Below are positions 19,214 to 28,443 of a stretch of 64,000 bases of DNA, piece by piece. The DNA is from Aestuariibaculum sp. M13. Its GTDB lineage: Bacteria; Bacteroidota; Bacteroidia; Flavobacteriales; Flavobacteriaceae. The stretch spans positions 248,001 through 312,000 of the forward strand of contig NZ_JANIAC010000004.1 of NCBI RefSeq assembly GCF_024723255.1, written 5' to 3'. The translations under genes were made by a program, and so were the position numbers. The notes beneath the pieces were generated by a model. That model had not been told where the DNA came from. It made no database searches and saw only the letters and a program-made list of their open reading frames with translations. The stretch's first letter is position 1; each line of letters begins with the position of its first letter.

Positions 19214-19302
19214 AGCGGAAAACCCCAGTAAAATGGTTTTTTAAAAGGAAGTCTTGGGGCTCATAACCCGAAGGTCACAGGTTCGAGTCCTGTTCCCGCT
19301 AC
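19214..19302 (+). other. Initiator-tRNA-like element, copy 1 (tRNA-fMet 3' half with aberrant 5' half)
   Basis: The 3' half (from 19255) is a good match to a bacterial initiator tRNA: GGGCTCATAACCC is the anticodon arm with CAT and the three G:C pairs diagnostic of tRNA-fMet, followed by variable loop AGGTC, T arm ACAGG-TTCGAGT-CCTGT and acceptor strand TCCCGCT. The 5' acceptor strand AGCGGAA would pair with one mismatch. The D arm is abnormal: it is replaced by a longer segment with a hairpin AAAACC/GGTTTT around CAGTAAAA, so the element is 89 rather than 77 bases. It is therefore a pseudo-tRNA or tRNA-derived element, not a working tRNA. A strong terminator follows at 19326. A second copy lies at 46724. 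Confidence 0.7.
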
Positions 19303-19325
19303 TAAGATTAAATTCTTTCAAAATC

Positions 19326-19358
19326 AACGGTTTAGTTTTTGCTAAACCGTTTTTTTTT
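19326..19358 (+). terminator. Rho-independent terminator after tRNA-like element 1
   Basis: AACGGTTTAG (19326-19335) pairs perfectly with CTAAACCGTT (19342-19351), loop of six, then a run of seven more T. Its position, 24 bases after the tRNA-like element, suggests that the element is transcribed. The rest of the gap 19083-19443 holds the ATACG repeats and the element; nothing else was recognised. Confidence 0.9.
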
Positions 19359-19443
19359 ATGCCTAATATCTTGAAAGGTGAATACGAAAATGTATAAGAT
19401 TTGTCCTGTCAGAAGAAATTTTCTAACCCAAAAATAGTTACGG

Positions 19444-20025
19444 CTAAAGGCGATTTTCTAGGTTGAGTTTAAATAATAAGAATAAAATACTTTCCATTTT
19501 ATCACCAACTTTCTGTCTTATAATTTCAAAAGCCTTATACATTTGGTTTTCTACGGTTCTTACAGATATATTTTGATGCTCTGCAATTTCGTTATAGGTA
19601 AGCCCTTCTAGTTTAGCCATAGTGAAAATGGTTTTGCATTTTGGAGGGAGGTTTGAAATCTCTTTTTTAACAACTTCAATTAACTTGTTAATTTCGTTAT
19701 AATCTGTGTCTTCAATAATATTGTCAAGATGTTTTATGTGCTTCTCTTCAAGAGGAGACATAATTTTATTTTTTCGGTACTGGTCTATAAATTCGTTATA
19801 AACGGCTTTGTATAGGTAATTTTTAATTGAAATTTCGGGAGATAATTTTTTTCTTTTATGCCAGACTTTTAAAAATACATTCTGAACAATGTCTTCAGCT
19901 TTAAATTTATCTTTAGTTAATCCTTGAGCATAAATACATAATTTGGTGTAATATTCATCCATGATGTAAGCATAAGTGCTTTCATTTCCTTTTATTAAGT
20001 TTTCTATAAGGATGTTGCTATTCAC
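19444..20025 (-). CDS. ECF RNA polymerase sigma factor, FecI type
   Basis: An extracytoplasmic-function sigma factor of about 193 aa. Region 2: YYTKLCIYAQGLTKDKFKAE and then DIVQNVFLKVWHKRK. Region 4: LPPKCKTIFTMAKLEGLTYN, with helix-turn-helix EIAEHQNISVRTVENQM. The frame is open to a TTG at 20112 (222 aa), but those first 29 codons contain no acidic residue and have no counterpart in the sister sigma factors. GTG at 20025 (VNSNILIENLIKGNES) matches where the others begin and restores a divergent promoter gap of about 120 bases to fecR. It ends in a long hydrophobic tail (MESILFLLFKLNLENRL), shared with the sigma factor at 30357. Confidence 0.88.
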   Translation of the reverse strand: MNSNILIENLIKGNESTYAYIMDEYYTKLCIYAQGLTKDKFKAEDIVQNVFLKVWHKRKKLSPEISIKNYLYKAVYNEFIDQYRKNKIMSPLEEKHIKHLDNIIEDTDYNEINKLIEVVKKEISNLPPKCKTIFTMAKLEGLTYNEIAEHQNISVRTVENQMYKAFEIIRQKVGDKMESILFLLFKLNLENRL

Positions 20026-20148
20026 CTGAATATACGATGGATTAAGTGTTAAATTAGTTGAAAGTTTGTGTAAACTTATAATTTTTTTTCGAAAAGTTGT
20101 GGGTGATATCAAATCTCATCCGTATTAATAATATAACCTTTTAATAAA

Positions 20149-21312
20149 ATGACAGAAAGAGATAAACAAGCATGTATTAATTTTCTTGTAAATGAGGCGC
20201 AAGGTAATGATTTGGAGCATTTAGAAGATTGGCTTAGGGATTCTAAAAATAACCATCTATTCCAAAGTTATGTGAAAGCAAATTATATAATGGATTCAAG
20301 TTTGAATTCTTTTGATTCGGAAAAGGCTAAACAAAATTATATAAAAGTAATACGTGAGGAAAAACGTAAAGCGAAACGTATTAAGATTTATAGATGGACT
20401 GGTTATGTTGCAGCTATTTTAGTTGTGGCTTTGTTGATAGGGAATATTGTTTTTAACGGTTTGTTCGATAATTCAAAAGACCAAATAGTTCCGGTAATTG
20501 TAAACAATAATATTAAATCAGGTGAGAATAAAGCTATCCTAACTTTAGAAGATGGTTCAGAGGTTGTATTTGTGAAGGGAGCATCATTAAAAACAGCTAA
20601 TGCTACTAGTGATGGAGAAGAGATTGTTTACAATGATGATGTAAATAAAAAGGAGTTGGTGTTTAATACTTTAACCATTCCTCGGGGAGGAGAGTTTTTG
20701 GTTATACTTTCTGATGGAACAAAGGTGTGGTTAAACTCAGAAACTCAATTAAAATACCCTGTAGATTTTATAGAAGGTCAAACACGTCAAGTAGAACTAG
20801 TCTACGGTGAAGCGTATTTCGAGGTTTCTCCAAGTATTAAAAATGGAGGTTCAGATTTTAAGGTAGTTAATGCTAGTCAGGAGATACAGGTATTGGGGAC
20901 AAAGTTTAATGTTAGATCTTATCAAAATGAATTAAATGTTCTTACAACTTTGGTAGAAGGTAAAGTGTCTGTTCAGTCGTCAAATGAAACCAAAATTCTT
21001 AAGCCAAATCAACAATCCGTAGTAAATATTGAAAATCAAAATATTGAAATTAAAGAAGCTGATGTACGAGCTGAAACCGCATGGTTAAAAGGAGAATTTA
21101 TTTTTAAGCATAAAGCCTTAAAACAAATTATGCGAGAATTATCGCGATGGTATGATATGGATGTCATCTTTGAGAATAAAGATCTTGAAGAAATGAAATT
21201 TGTTGGAATCTTAAGTAAAGATTTAAGTGTAGAGGAAATTTTAAATACTATTCTTAATTCAGGAGTTATAAATAGTTATGAAATTAATAATAAGCAAGTA
21301 AAAATAAAATAG
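20149..21312 (+). CDS. FecR-family anti-sigma factor
   Basis: A 387-aa inner-membrane anti-sigma regulator. The cytoplasmic N-terminus (HLEDWLRDSKNNHLFQSYV) would hold the divergent sigma factor. The membrane helix lies at about 82-103 (YVAAILVVALLIGNIVF). The periplasmic FecR domain contains LTIPRGGEFLVILSDGTKVW, GEAYFEVSP and QVLGTKFNVRSY, and a DUF4974 end (HKALKQIMRELSRWYDMDV) follows. It is closely related to the two other FecRs in the window. The next gene is an STN-type susC, the expected signalling partner. Confidence 0.93.
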   Translation: MTERDKQACINFLVNEAQGNDLEHLEDWLRDSKNNHLFQSYVKANYIMDSSLNSFDSEKAKQNYIKVIREEKRKAKRIKIYRWTGYVAAILVVALLIGNIVFNGLFDNSKDQIVPVIVNNNIKSGENKAILTLEDGSEVVFVKGASLKTANATSDGEEIVYNDDVNKKELVFNTLTIPRGGEFLVILSDGTKVWLNSETQLKYPVDFIEGQTRQVELVYGEAYFEVSPSIKNGGSDFKVVNASQEIQVLGTKFNVRSYQNELNVLTTLVEGKVSVQSSNETKILKPNQQSVVNIENQNIEIKEADVRAETAWLKGEFIFKHKALKQIMRELSRWYDMDVIFENKDLEEMKFVGILSKDLSVEEILNTILNSGVINSYEINNKQVKIK

Positions 21313-21321
21313 TATAAAAAG

Positions 21322-21408
21322 AAAAGGGAACGAAATTCAAGCATTTGGTCGTGTCGTTGATTTCGCCCCTCTAACATGTAATAATTAAACAAAATGTCTA
21401 ACTAACAC
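21322..21408 (+). promoter_or_regulatory. Conserved structured leader before STN-type susC (copy 2)
   Basis: Stem AAGGG-aa-CGAAAT (21324-21336) with ATTTCG-CCCCT (21360-21370); the stem bases differ from copy 1 (CGAAG/CTTCG there) yet still pair. The loop keeps GCATTTGGtCGTGT. TGTCTAACTAACAC lies at 21395-21408, 12 bases before the ATG. It could be an RNA structure or the target promoter of the cognate sigma factor (GGGAAC, then CGTGTC). Confidence 0.55.
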
Positions 21409-21419
21409 AAAACAAATTT

Positions 21420-24400
21420 ATGGAATTAAAAACAATTAATGTCCGTTCGCTTTTGCGAAAACGGTTATTAAAGAGGATTATGAGAACATTTATCTTTTTA
21501 CTTTGTACAACTGTTTTCAGTTTTAATACTAGCAATAGTTTAGCGCAGGAACGTGTTAAAATACAAGCAGATAAGACGGTAACAATTGATGAGGTTTTCG
21601 AAATGATAATGAATCAAACCAAGTATCGTTTTCTTTATTATGACAAACTATTTGAAAAGGAACCTAAAATTCAATTAAAAGAAGGTGATATTACTGTAGA
21701 TCGTCTATTGCAAAAAAGCCTGTCTTCAGGTAACTACAGTGTAGTTTTAAGTGAAAATAATGTGATTCTCATTAAGAAAAAGGAAGATGATCAAAACATA
21801 AAAATCACAGGGAAAGTTATCGATGAGTCAGGTTTGCCTGTGCCTGGAGTTACAGTTTTGATTAAAGGAACATTTAAAGGCACTGCCACAGATTTTGATG
21901 GCTCTTATAGCATTGTTGTTCCGAATTCAGAGAATATATTAGTTTTCTCTGCCTTAGGTTTTGAAACAAAAGAAATTAAAGTAGGAAAGGAAAAAACAAT
22001 CAACATAACCTTAAAGGAATCTATCAAGGAATTAGAAGAGGTTTTAATCTCGACTGGATATCAAAATATTTCAAAAGAACGTGCTACTGGATCGTTTTCT
22101 GTTATAGAGTCTGAAGATTTACAAAGAATACCTGGATCTAATGCCATTATGAAACTCGAGGGGCAAGTAGCAGGGTTACAAATAGACCTTTTAGAATCTG
22201 ATAATACATTTGTTTATGGTAATTTATTACCAGAAACAGAAGGTAATACAAGTTATAATTTTAGAATTCGTGGGCAATCTACCTACCAAGCTGAAGATAT
22301 GCCTTTGGTGGTTTTAGATGGTGCTCCAACAGAATTGGATATTAGAACAATTAACCCTAACGATATAGAAAAAATTACATTTCTAAAAGATGCAGCAGCA
22401 GCTTCTATTTATGGAGCGAGAGCAGCAAATGGGGTAATTGTTATCGATACAAAAAAAGGTGAAACGGGAAAAACAAATATTAGCTATTCTCAAAGTTATA
22501 CGTTTTCTTCAAGACCTTCATTATCAGGTTTGCCGTTAATGAATTCGTCTCAAATATTAGATTTAGAGCAAGAATTGGTAGATAACTATTTTATTTTTGA
22601 TCCAACGGGTTCAAGTAGTATTTATAATGCTTCGCCTATTAGTAAAGGCGTTGATATTATGTTTCAAGCACAACGAGGAGAAATTACTGCAGAAGAAAAG
22701 GAGACTGCATTGGATGTTTTAAGAAATAGATATACTTATGGGCAGGTTGAAGATTATTTATTACAAGCATCAGAGGCTACTACACACGACCTGTCTCTAA
22801 GCGGTGGCCAAGGTGATTATAATTATTTTACGTCTGTTGCATTTTCAAAAGAAAAAACACAATCTAAAGGTACAGAAGGAAAACGCTTTACTTTAACGGC
22901 TAATCAAAACTTTAAACTGTTTAAATATGCGAAGGTAAGTACAAGTTTAAGAGGCTCGTTTTTCGACTATAAACAAAATGGTTTAGGTTTAAATCCTTTA
23001 GCTTCAAGTCTAACTACATTATTGCCATACGATCAAATAGTTGACGATAATGGTAATTCAGTAGATTACTATAACGCCTTTTATAAGGATTTTTCTCAAA
23101 ATTTAGAGGCACAGGGATATTTGCCCTGGACCTATAATTATATTGATGAACTAGAAAATAGTGATCGTCCGGTTAAGGAAGAAAATTATTCGGCCAATAT
23201 TTCTGTAACCTTACCATTATTGAAGGGCCTTAATGCTGTTGGAACTTACTTTACAGAACGTTCTTATTTAGATAATTCAAACTATTATAATGAAAATACC
23301 ATCTATAATAGAAACTTGATTAATTCGGCTACTACTATTGATGCAAACACAGGGGAATTAGTTGTAGGTATTCCACAAGGTGGCATTTTTCAAAGAAATA
23401 AATATATTAGGAATAGTTATACTGGTCGAGGTCAGTTAAATTACAATACCACAATACAGGGTAATCATGCTATTGATGCCATAGCTGGTATTGAGTTCAG
23501 ACAAACAAGGGAGCAAACCGAAGGAGGAAAGTTGTTTGGATATAATGAACAAACACAAACGTCTATAGATCTACCTTCTTCAACGTACATATCGATTTAT
23601 GGGTGGGACACTTCAATTTCATATGGTAATGAAAAAAAGGATTTTAGACGTCGATTTTTATCTTATTATGGAAATGCTGCATATTCTTATAAAAACAAGT
23701 ATACGGTTTCAGGAAGTGTTCGTTTAGACGATTACAACAACTTTGGACTTGATAAAAAGTACCGAAGAACACCTTTATGGTCTACAGGTGCTAAATGGGA
23801 TATTTATAAAGAAAGATTTTTAGAGAATGCAGATTTTGTAAATAGTTTGAGTTTTAGAATGTCTTATGGGTATAATGGAAATATTAGTTTAACAACATAC
23901 CCGTTTACAAATATTTCATTAGCTGATAGCGATTATAATTTATCTAACTTACCTTATGCTTCTATTTCTGCAGCAGCTAATCCTGCGTTACGTTGGGAGA
24001 AAACAGGTATTTTAAATTTTGGATTAGACTTTTCATTATTTAACAGTCGATTAAATGGTACTGTGGAATACTATAAAAAGAAAAGTGAAGATTTAATTCA
24101 GGACTTTCCAGTTTCAGAATTCTATGGATTACCAAATAATTCTTTAACAAGAAATACAGCAACTTTAGAAAGTAATGGTATCGATTTAAACCTAAATGGA
24201 ACCATTTTAAGAACAAAAGATTTTAGCTTAAATTCTGGTTTTGTGCTATCCTACAATAAAAATGAAGTAACAGATTCTAGATATGAAAGCTATGCTAATT
24301 ACCTAAATGGAACAGGAAGTACACCTCCAATTAAAGGGTACAGTTTAAATAGTATGTTTGCCTTTAGGTCGGCAGGGTTAGACGAATTTGGGGCAACCTT

Positions 24401-24989
24401 AGTTTATGATAAGGACGGGAATACTGTAGATGCCAATACCGTTTTAACCGATATTGAAGACATGAAGTATATGGGGAGTAGAACACCTAACTATTATGGA
24501 AGCTTCAATACCACCATTAATTATAAAAAGTGGTCGTTATATGCATTAGCGACGTATAAGTTTGATTACGTCTTGTTCAAGCCTGGCTTCAATAGTGTGG
24601 TATCTAGATGGGGTACTTTTAATGGCTATGATTTAAGTGCTGAATTGGCAAACCGTTGGAGACAAGCCGGAGATGAATTAACCACAACTGTTCCAGGACT
24701 TCAAGGAACTGGGGGATATAGTTTTGGACGTTATATGTTTGGAAGCGATAGAGTTATTGATGGCGATCATATAAGATTGAGAGAGGTAGCTTTAAGTTAC
24801 GATTTGTCTGATGTTTTATCCAAGACCTTTATAAAAGGTGCTAGTTTATCGTTTACAGCAAGAAACTTAGGACTTATTTGGAGTAAGAATAAGGATGGTA
24901 TAGATCCAGATTTCTTACCATATACAACAGGTCAGATTAAATTACCACCAACAGCCATGTATTCATTAGGGCTTAATGTAAACTTTTAA
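21420..24989 (+). CDS. SusC/RagA-type TonB-dependent transporter with STN signalling domain
   Basis: An outer-membrane transporter of 1189 aa. N-terminal extension NVRSLLRKRLL, signal peptide MRTFIFLLCTTVFSF, cleavage near SLAQ. STN domain at about 46-118 (VTIDEVFEMIMNQTKYRF), carboxypeptidase-regulatory-like domain at about 127-200 (GKVIDESGLPVPGVTVLIKG), plug at about 205-345 (ITFLKDAAAASIYGARAANG), and a beta barrel ending YSLGLNVNF. The plug contains an unusually long segment between LEGQVAGLQID and FRIRGQSTYQ. It is a paralogue of the transporter at 7524, sharing the leader and N-terminal sequence. It is followed after 9 bases by its SusD, then by a thioredoxin-like protein and a hydrolase. 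Confidence 0.95.
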   Translation: MELKTINVRSLLRKRLLKRIMRTFIFLLCTTVFSFNTSNSLAQERVKIQADKTVTIDEVFEMIMNQTKYRFLYYDKLFEKEPKIQLKEGDITVDRLLQKSLSSGNYSVVLSENNVILIKKKEDDQNIKITGKVIDESGLPVPGVTVLIKGTFKGTATDFDGSYSIVVPNSENILVFSALGFETKEIKVGKEKTINITLKESIKELEEVLISTGYQNISKERATGSFSVIESEDLQRIPGSNAIMKLEGQVAGLQIDLLESDNTFVYGNLLPETEGNTSYNFRIRGQSTYQAEDMPLVVLDGAPTELDIRTINPNDIEKITFLKDAAAASIYGARAANGVIVIDTKKGETGKTNISYSQSYTFSSRPSLSGLPLMNSSQILDLEQELVDNYFIFDPTGSSSIYNASPISKGVDIMFQAQRGEITAEEKETALDVLRNRYTYGQVEDYLLQASEATTHDLSLSGGQGDYNYFTSVAFSKEKTQSKGTEGKRFTLTANQNFKLFKYAKVSTSLRGSFFDYKQNGLGLNPLASSLTTLLPYDQIVDDNGNSVDYYNAFYKDFSQNLEAQGYLPWTYNYIDELENSDRPVKEENYSANISVTLPLLKGLNAVGTYFTERSYLDNSNYYNENTIYNRNLINSATTIDANTGELVVGIPQGGIFQRNKYIRNSYTGRGQLNYNTTIQGNHAIDAIAGIEFRQTREQTEGGKLFGYNEQTQTSIDLPSSTYISIYGWDTSISYGNEKKDFRRRFLSYYGNAAYSYKNKYTVSGSVRLDDYNNFGLDKKYRRTPLWSTGAKWDIYKERFLENADFVNSLSFRMSYGYNGNISLTTYPFTNISLADSDYNLSNLPYASISAAANPALRWEKTGILNFGLDFSLFNSRLNGTVEYYKKKSEDLIQDFPVSEFYGLPNNSLTRNTATLESNGIDLNLNGTILRTKDFSLNSGFVLSYNKNEVTDSRYESYANYLNGTGSTPPIKGYSLNSMFAFRSAGLDEFGATLVYDKDGNTVDANTVLTDIEDMKYMGSRTPNYYGSFNTTINYKKWSLYALATYKFDYVLFKPGFNSVVSRWGTFNGYDLSAELANRWRQAGDELTTTVPGLQGTGGYSFGRYMFGSDRVIDGDHIRLREVALSYDLSDVLSKTFIKGASLSFTARNLGLIWSKNKDGIDPDFLPYTTGQIKLPPTAMYSLGLNVNF

Positions 24990-24998
24990 TTTTTGGAG

Positions 24999-26414
24999 AT
25001 GAAAAAATATTTAATTTATATATATACAATAGCAGTAGGTTTAGGTTTAACCAGTTGCGACGATTATGTTGATATTAAAACTGAAGGCAAATTAGTGCCG
25101 GAAGAGACCATCAACTATAGGTACCTATTAAACAATACCTACAGTTTCGATAGATCGAATGCATTAATAGATTTGATGTCTGATGATATAGCGATAAGAG
25201 ATGGACACGCCCAGTATTTCGAAAATTACTACGGAACAAGTTCATACTATCGTCCATATAAAGAAGTATATAAATGGGCAGATTCTATTTATTACGCAGG
25301 AGAATCAGATTATACCTTAAATACAATGTATTCAGCATTATATCTGTCAAATGTTGTTATTTCTGAAGTTATGAATAGTAATGGAGGAACTGAATTAGAA
25401 AAAGCAGCTTTAAAAGGAGAGGCTTTAGTACATCGTGCATTTGTTTTTTTAGAGTTAGTAAATCTATATGGAAAAGCTTATGACGTTAGTAGTTCAGCAA
25501 CAGATCCAGGTATCCCAATGTTTACGGAACCAACTGTTGAAGAAGAAATAATAAGAACTCCTGTTGAAGATGTATACAATCAAATTGTTTCAGATTTAGA
25601 AGAAGCTATTGCTTCAGGAATGGTAGATAAGCAAACCGGAAGAAACATAGCGTTTCCTTCTTTATCATCAGCCTTCGCTTTATTGGCAAGAACATATTTG
25701 TATATGGGCAATTACACTGAAGCATTAAAAAATGCAGAAGCAGCATTAGACATTAATAGTTCATTAATCAATTTAGAAGATTATGAAAATGCTTATGATT
25801 ATTCTTTTTTTAAACGATACGAAGATCCTGAGTTAATGCTGTCTAAGCAAAGCAGCACATCATATATTTACTCACCTACGCTATTGTCTTTAAGTGATGA
25901 GGTGTTAAATTTATTTGATTCCGGAGATTTAAGATATACGATGTTTACACGTCCAATAGGCGATATGACCTGGGGGGCATTTTCAGGAGGTAGAGCGTTT
26001 TGTAGAGAAATATTAACAGGAGAAGCCAGAAATGCAGGGCCTACGGTACCAGAAATGATGTTAATTAAAGCAGAGTGTCTGGCAAGAGCAAATGATACAG
26101 AATCGGCAATGCAAACTATAAATACATTACGAATGAAGCGATTTAAGGCTGCTGATTATGTTGATTTAACGGCTACCGATTCAGAAGATGCTTTATTGAA
26201 AGTTTTAGAAGAGCGCAGACGCGAACTTATGGGTAAAGGCGGATTCCGTTGGTTTGACTTAAAGCGCCTTAACAAAGATGTGCGTTTTGCCAAAACCATT
26301 ACACATAAGTATTTAGATCAGACTTTTACTCTAGAGCCAGAAGGTAATCGTTATCAGTTTCCATTTGCATCTACATTATTTAATTATGCTCCAAATTTAG
26401 AGCAAAACCCTTAA
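24999..26414 (+). CDS. SusD/RagB-family outer-membrane lipoprotein
   Basis: A 471-aa lipoprotein paired with the preceding SusC. The frame opens at a TTG (24993), but the ATG at 24999 gives a clean lipoprotein signal (MKKYLIYIYTIAVGLGLTSC) with the Cys at residue 20. TPR-like helices (ALLARTYLYMGNYTEALKNA) and the motif VLEERRRELMGKGGFRWFDL mark the family. A terminator-like hairpin lies 15 bases after the stop, so the two following genes may be expressed at a lower level. Confidence 0.93.
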   Translation: MKKYLIYIYTIAVGLGLTSCDDYVDIKTEGKLVPEETINYRYLLNNTYSFDRSNALIDLMSDDIAIRDGHAQYFENYYGTSSYYRPYKEVYKWADSIYYAGESDYTLNTMYSALYLSNVVISEVMNSNGGTELEKAALKGEALVHRAFVFLELVNLYGKAYDVSSSATDPGIPMFTEPTVEEEIIRTPVEDVYNQIVSDLEEAIASGMVDKQTGRNIAFPSLSSAFALLARTYLYMGNYTEALKNAEAALDINSSLINLEDYENAYDYSFFKRYEDPELMLSKQSSTSYIYSPTLLSLSDEVLNLFDSGDLRYTMFTRPIGDMTWGAFSGGRAFCREILTGEARNAGPTVPEMMLIKAECLARANDTESAMQTINTLRMKRFKAADYVDLTATDSEDALLKVLEERRRELMGKGGFRWFDLKRLNKDVRFAKTITHKYLDQTFTLEPEGNRYQFPFASTLFNYAPNLEQNP

Positions 26415-26429
26415 TCATTTTATCAATAG

Positions 26430-26456
26430 GCACCCGTTTTAGTCGGCGGGTGCTTT
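26430..26456 (+). terminator. Terminator-like hairpin between susD and the thioredoxin-like gene
   Basis: GCACCCG (26430-26436) pairs with CGGGTGC (26447-26453) around a 10-base loop, followed by TTT and then A-rich sequence. The short T-run suggests partial termination or attenuation rather than a full stop. Confidence 0.6.
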
Positions 26457-26469
26457 AAAATTCAAATTC

Positions 26470-28440
26470 ATGCGATTAATAACAATGTTTTTAATAGGTA
26501 TGTTAACTGTTTGTACCTCAGTTTTTGGACAAACTTTTAATATTACTCCAAAATTTCCAAATCCTGGCGATCAAATAACAATTTCATATAATACTAGGCA
26601 AACGGTATTGAATGACAAAGAAGAAATTTATGGTCGGGTATATTTATTTGTAAAAGACCAATGGCAGGTTAAAGATTTAATTCTTCTGGAGCAATCAGAA
26701 GGTGTATGGGAAGCTTCTATAATTTTACCAGAACAAACAGCGCTAATAACTTGTGTTTTTGAAGCGGACGGTGTTGTTGATAATGGAGGTAAATTGACTT
26801 ATACTTGGATGTTAGATAGAGAGCCTTTAAGTCGTTATGCTTGGGCACTCTTAAGAAGTCCAGATTTTCAATACGAAACGCCTAAAATTGCTGATAGTTT
26901 AGCGATGATTGACCGTGAGGTTACGATGATGTGGATTAATAATGAAATGCAGTTTCATCCAGAGAGCAGACTTGATGTGTTTTATGCAGGGTTAAAACTG
27001 CGTAAAATTATGGAGCCAAATATGCCTTTGGATCGAATTAAGAAGGAAGTAAATTTTTTATTATCGAAAAAACTCAATAAGGTTCAGCAATATAAGCTTC
27101 AAAATACTTTGGAATTATTGCCTAAGCAAGAAGAAAAAGCATATTTAGATTCGGTTCAAAGTGTGCTATTAAAAACTTATCCAAGTGGTGTATTGGCAAG
27201 AGATAAAAGTATTCTGAAAATGTTTAGAGAACCAAATTTAGAAAAGAAAATAAAGGATTTTAAAGTGTTTGAAAATCAATTTCCTAATGAACAATTTAAA
27301 GATATTTATACAGATGTTGAGGCCATGTATTACGATAAGACCTATAAAGCTGTTGCCTATACTCATATAACCAAATACAACGACTTTAACTTTATTTTTG
27401 ATAACATTCAAGATGCAAGTTTTTACACGGTTTTAGATTATGCCTGGCATTTAGTTTCCATTCCTCATAATCGTGAGACTATGGCATTAGATAGTTTGTT
27501 AATGTTTTCTCGTAAAATTTTCCCGGAATTAGAGAAGAGAGAGCATATTATTCCAAAAGAGTTTCAAGGTAAGTTATCACCAAATCAATGGAAACAAAAT
27601 GCCTTAGAGTTGTCTTCAAAAGAGTATTTAACCTATGCAAAAATATTGGAAGACACAAAAAACTATGAAGAGGCAGAGAAGTTTGTTGATAAAATTAAAT
27701 CTATATACGAATACAAAGATTCAGATTATAATGATTTGTATGCAAGACAACTGATTAGAAGAGGGGAAAAAGACCAGGCTATAAGTTTTATTGAAGCATG
27801 TGTTAAAGAAAATAATACTACCCCTGAAATGTTAGAAGTGCTAAGGTCAGATTTTAATAGTCAAAAATATAGCATTTCTTTTGATGAATATATTTCAAAT
27901 CTAAAATCGAAAGGTTTAGCATTTGAAGAGCATAAAACTAAAGTTATTTCTGAGATTATAAATAAACCTATCGAAGGTTTTAAGTTAGAAAGTATGAATG
28001 GAAGCTTAGTTAAACTAAGCAAACAAAAAGGGAAAATAGTTGTTATTGATATGTGGGCTACTTGGTGTGCGCCATGTAAAAAAGCAATGCCAGGAATGCA
28101 AATGGTGGTAAACAAGTATGCTAACGACAAAAACGTACAATTTTACTTTTTAGACACTCAGGAATTCGATAAAAATTATAAACAAAAAGTACGCGAATTT
28201 ATTAAAGAAAAGCAATATAGTTTTAATGTTCTTTTTGATGCTAAAAACCCTGAAACAGGGAAATTAGATAATACTTATTCTAAATATGCCAAAGCATTTC
28301 ATTTTTCTGGTATACCTCAAAAAATGATTATCGATGCCAAAGGTAATTTAAGATGGCGATCTACTGGCTATATGGGAAGCCCGAGCGAATTAGCCGATGA
28401 AATATCAATTGTTATAGAGTATTTAAAAAACGAAAAATAG
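26470..28440 (+). CDS. TlpA-like thioredoxin-domain protein with long N-terminal region
   Basis: A 656-aa exported protein. Signal peptide with cleavage after CTSVFGQ (about residue 21). Residues 22-120 form a beta-rich region (FNITPKFPNPGDQITISYNT), and about 125-490 is helical, TPR-like (YLTYAKILEDTKNYEEAEKF). The C-terminal 150 residues are a TlpA/ResA-type thioredoxin domain with WATWCAPCK (Cys533, Cys536) and the cis-Pro region FHFSGIPQKM. Such proteins reduce disulfides in the periplasm. It lies 55 bases behind susD and 3 bases ahead of an alpha/beta hydrolase. A role in opening disulfide-bonded peptides taken up by this locus is inference from context. Confidence 0.87.
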   Translation: MRLITMFLIGMLTVCTSVFGQTFNITPKFPNPGDQITISYNTRQTVLNDKEEIYGRVYLFVKDQWQVKDLILLEQSEGVWEASIILPEQTALITCVFEADGVVDNGGKLTYTWMLDREPLSRYAWALLRSPDFQYETPKIADSLAMIDREVTMMWINNEMQFHPESRLDVFYAGLKLRKIMEPNMPLDRIKKEVNFLLSKKLNKVQQYKLQNTLELLPKQEEKAYLDSVQSVLLKTYPSGVLARDKSILKMFREPNLEKKIKDFKVFENQFPNEQFKDIYTDVEAMYYDKTYKAVAYTHITKYNDFNFIFDNIQDASFYTVLDYAWHLVSIPHNRETMALDSLLMFSRKIFPELEKREHIIPKEFQGKLSPNQWKQNALELSSKEYLTYAKILEDTKNYEEAEKFVDKIKSIYEYKDSDYNDLYARQLIRRGEKDQAISFIEACVKENNTTPEMLEVLRSDFNSQKYSISFDEYISNLKSKGLAFEEHKTKVISEIINKPIEGFKLESMNGSLVKLSKQKGKIVVIDMWATWCAPCKKAMPGMQMVVNKYANDKNVQFYFLDTQEFDKNYKQKVREFIKEKQYSFNVLFDAKNPETGKLDNTYSKYAKAFHFSGIPQKMIIDAKGNLRWRSTGYMGSPSELADEISIVIEYLKNEK

Positions 28441-28443
28441 AAT

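Noticed and set aside
19214-19302. Functional tRNA-Met gene
   Set aside because: The 3' half fits an initiator tRNA, but the D arm is replaced by a longer unrelated segment and the acceptor and anticodon stems have mismatches.
20026-20112. N-terminal extension of the second sigma factor from TTG
   Set aside because: The 29 codons contain no acidic residue, have no counterpart in sister proteins and would shrink the divergent promoter to 36 bases; GTG at 20025 fits better.
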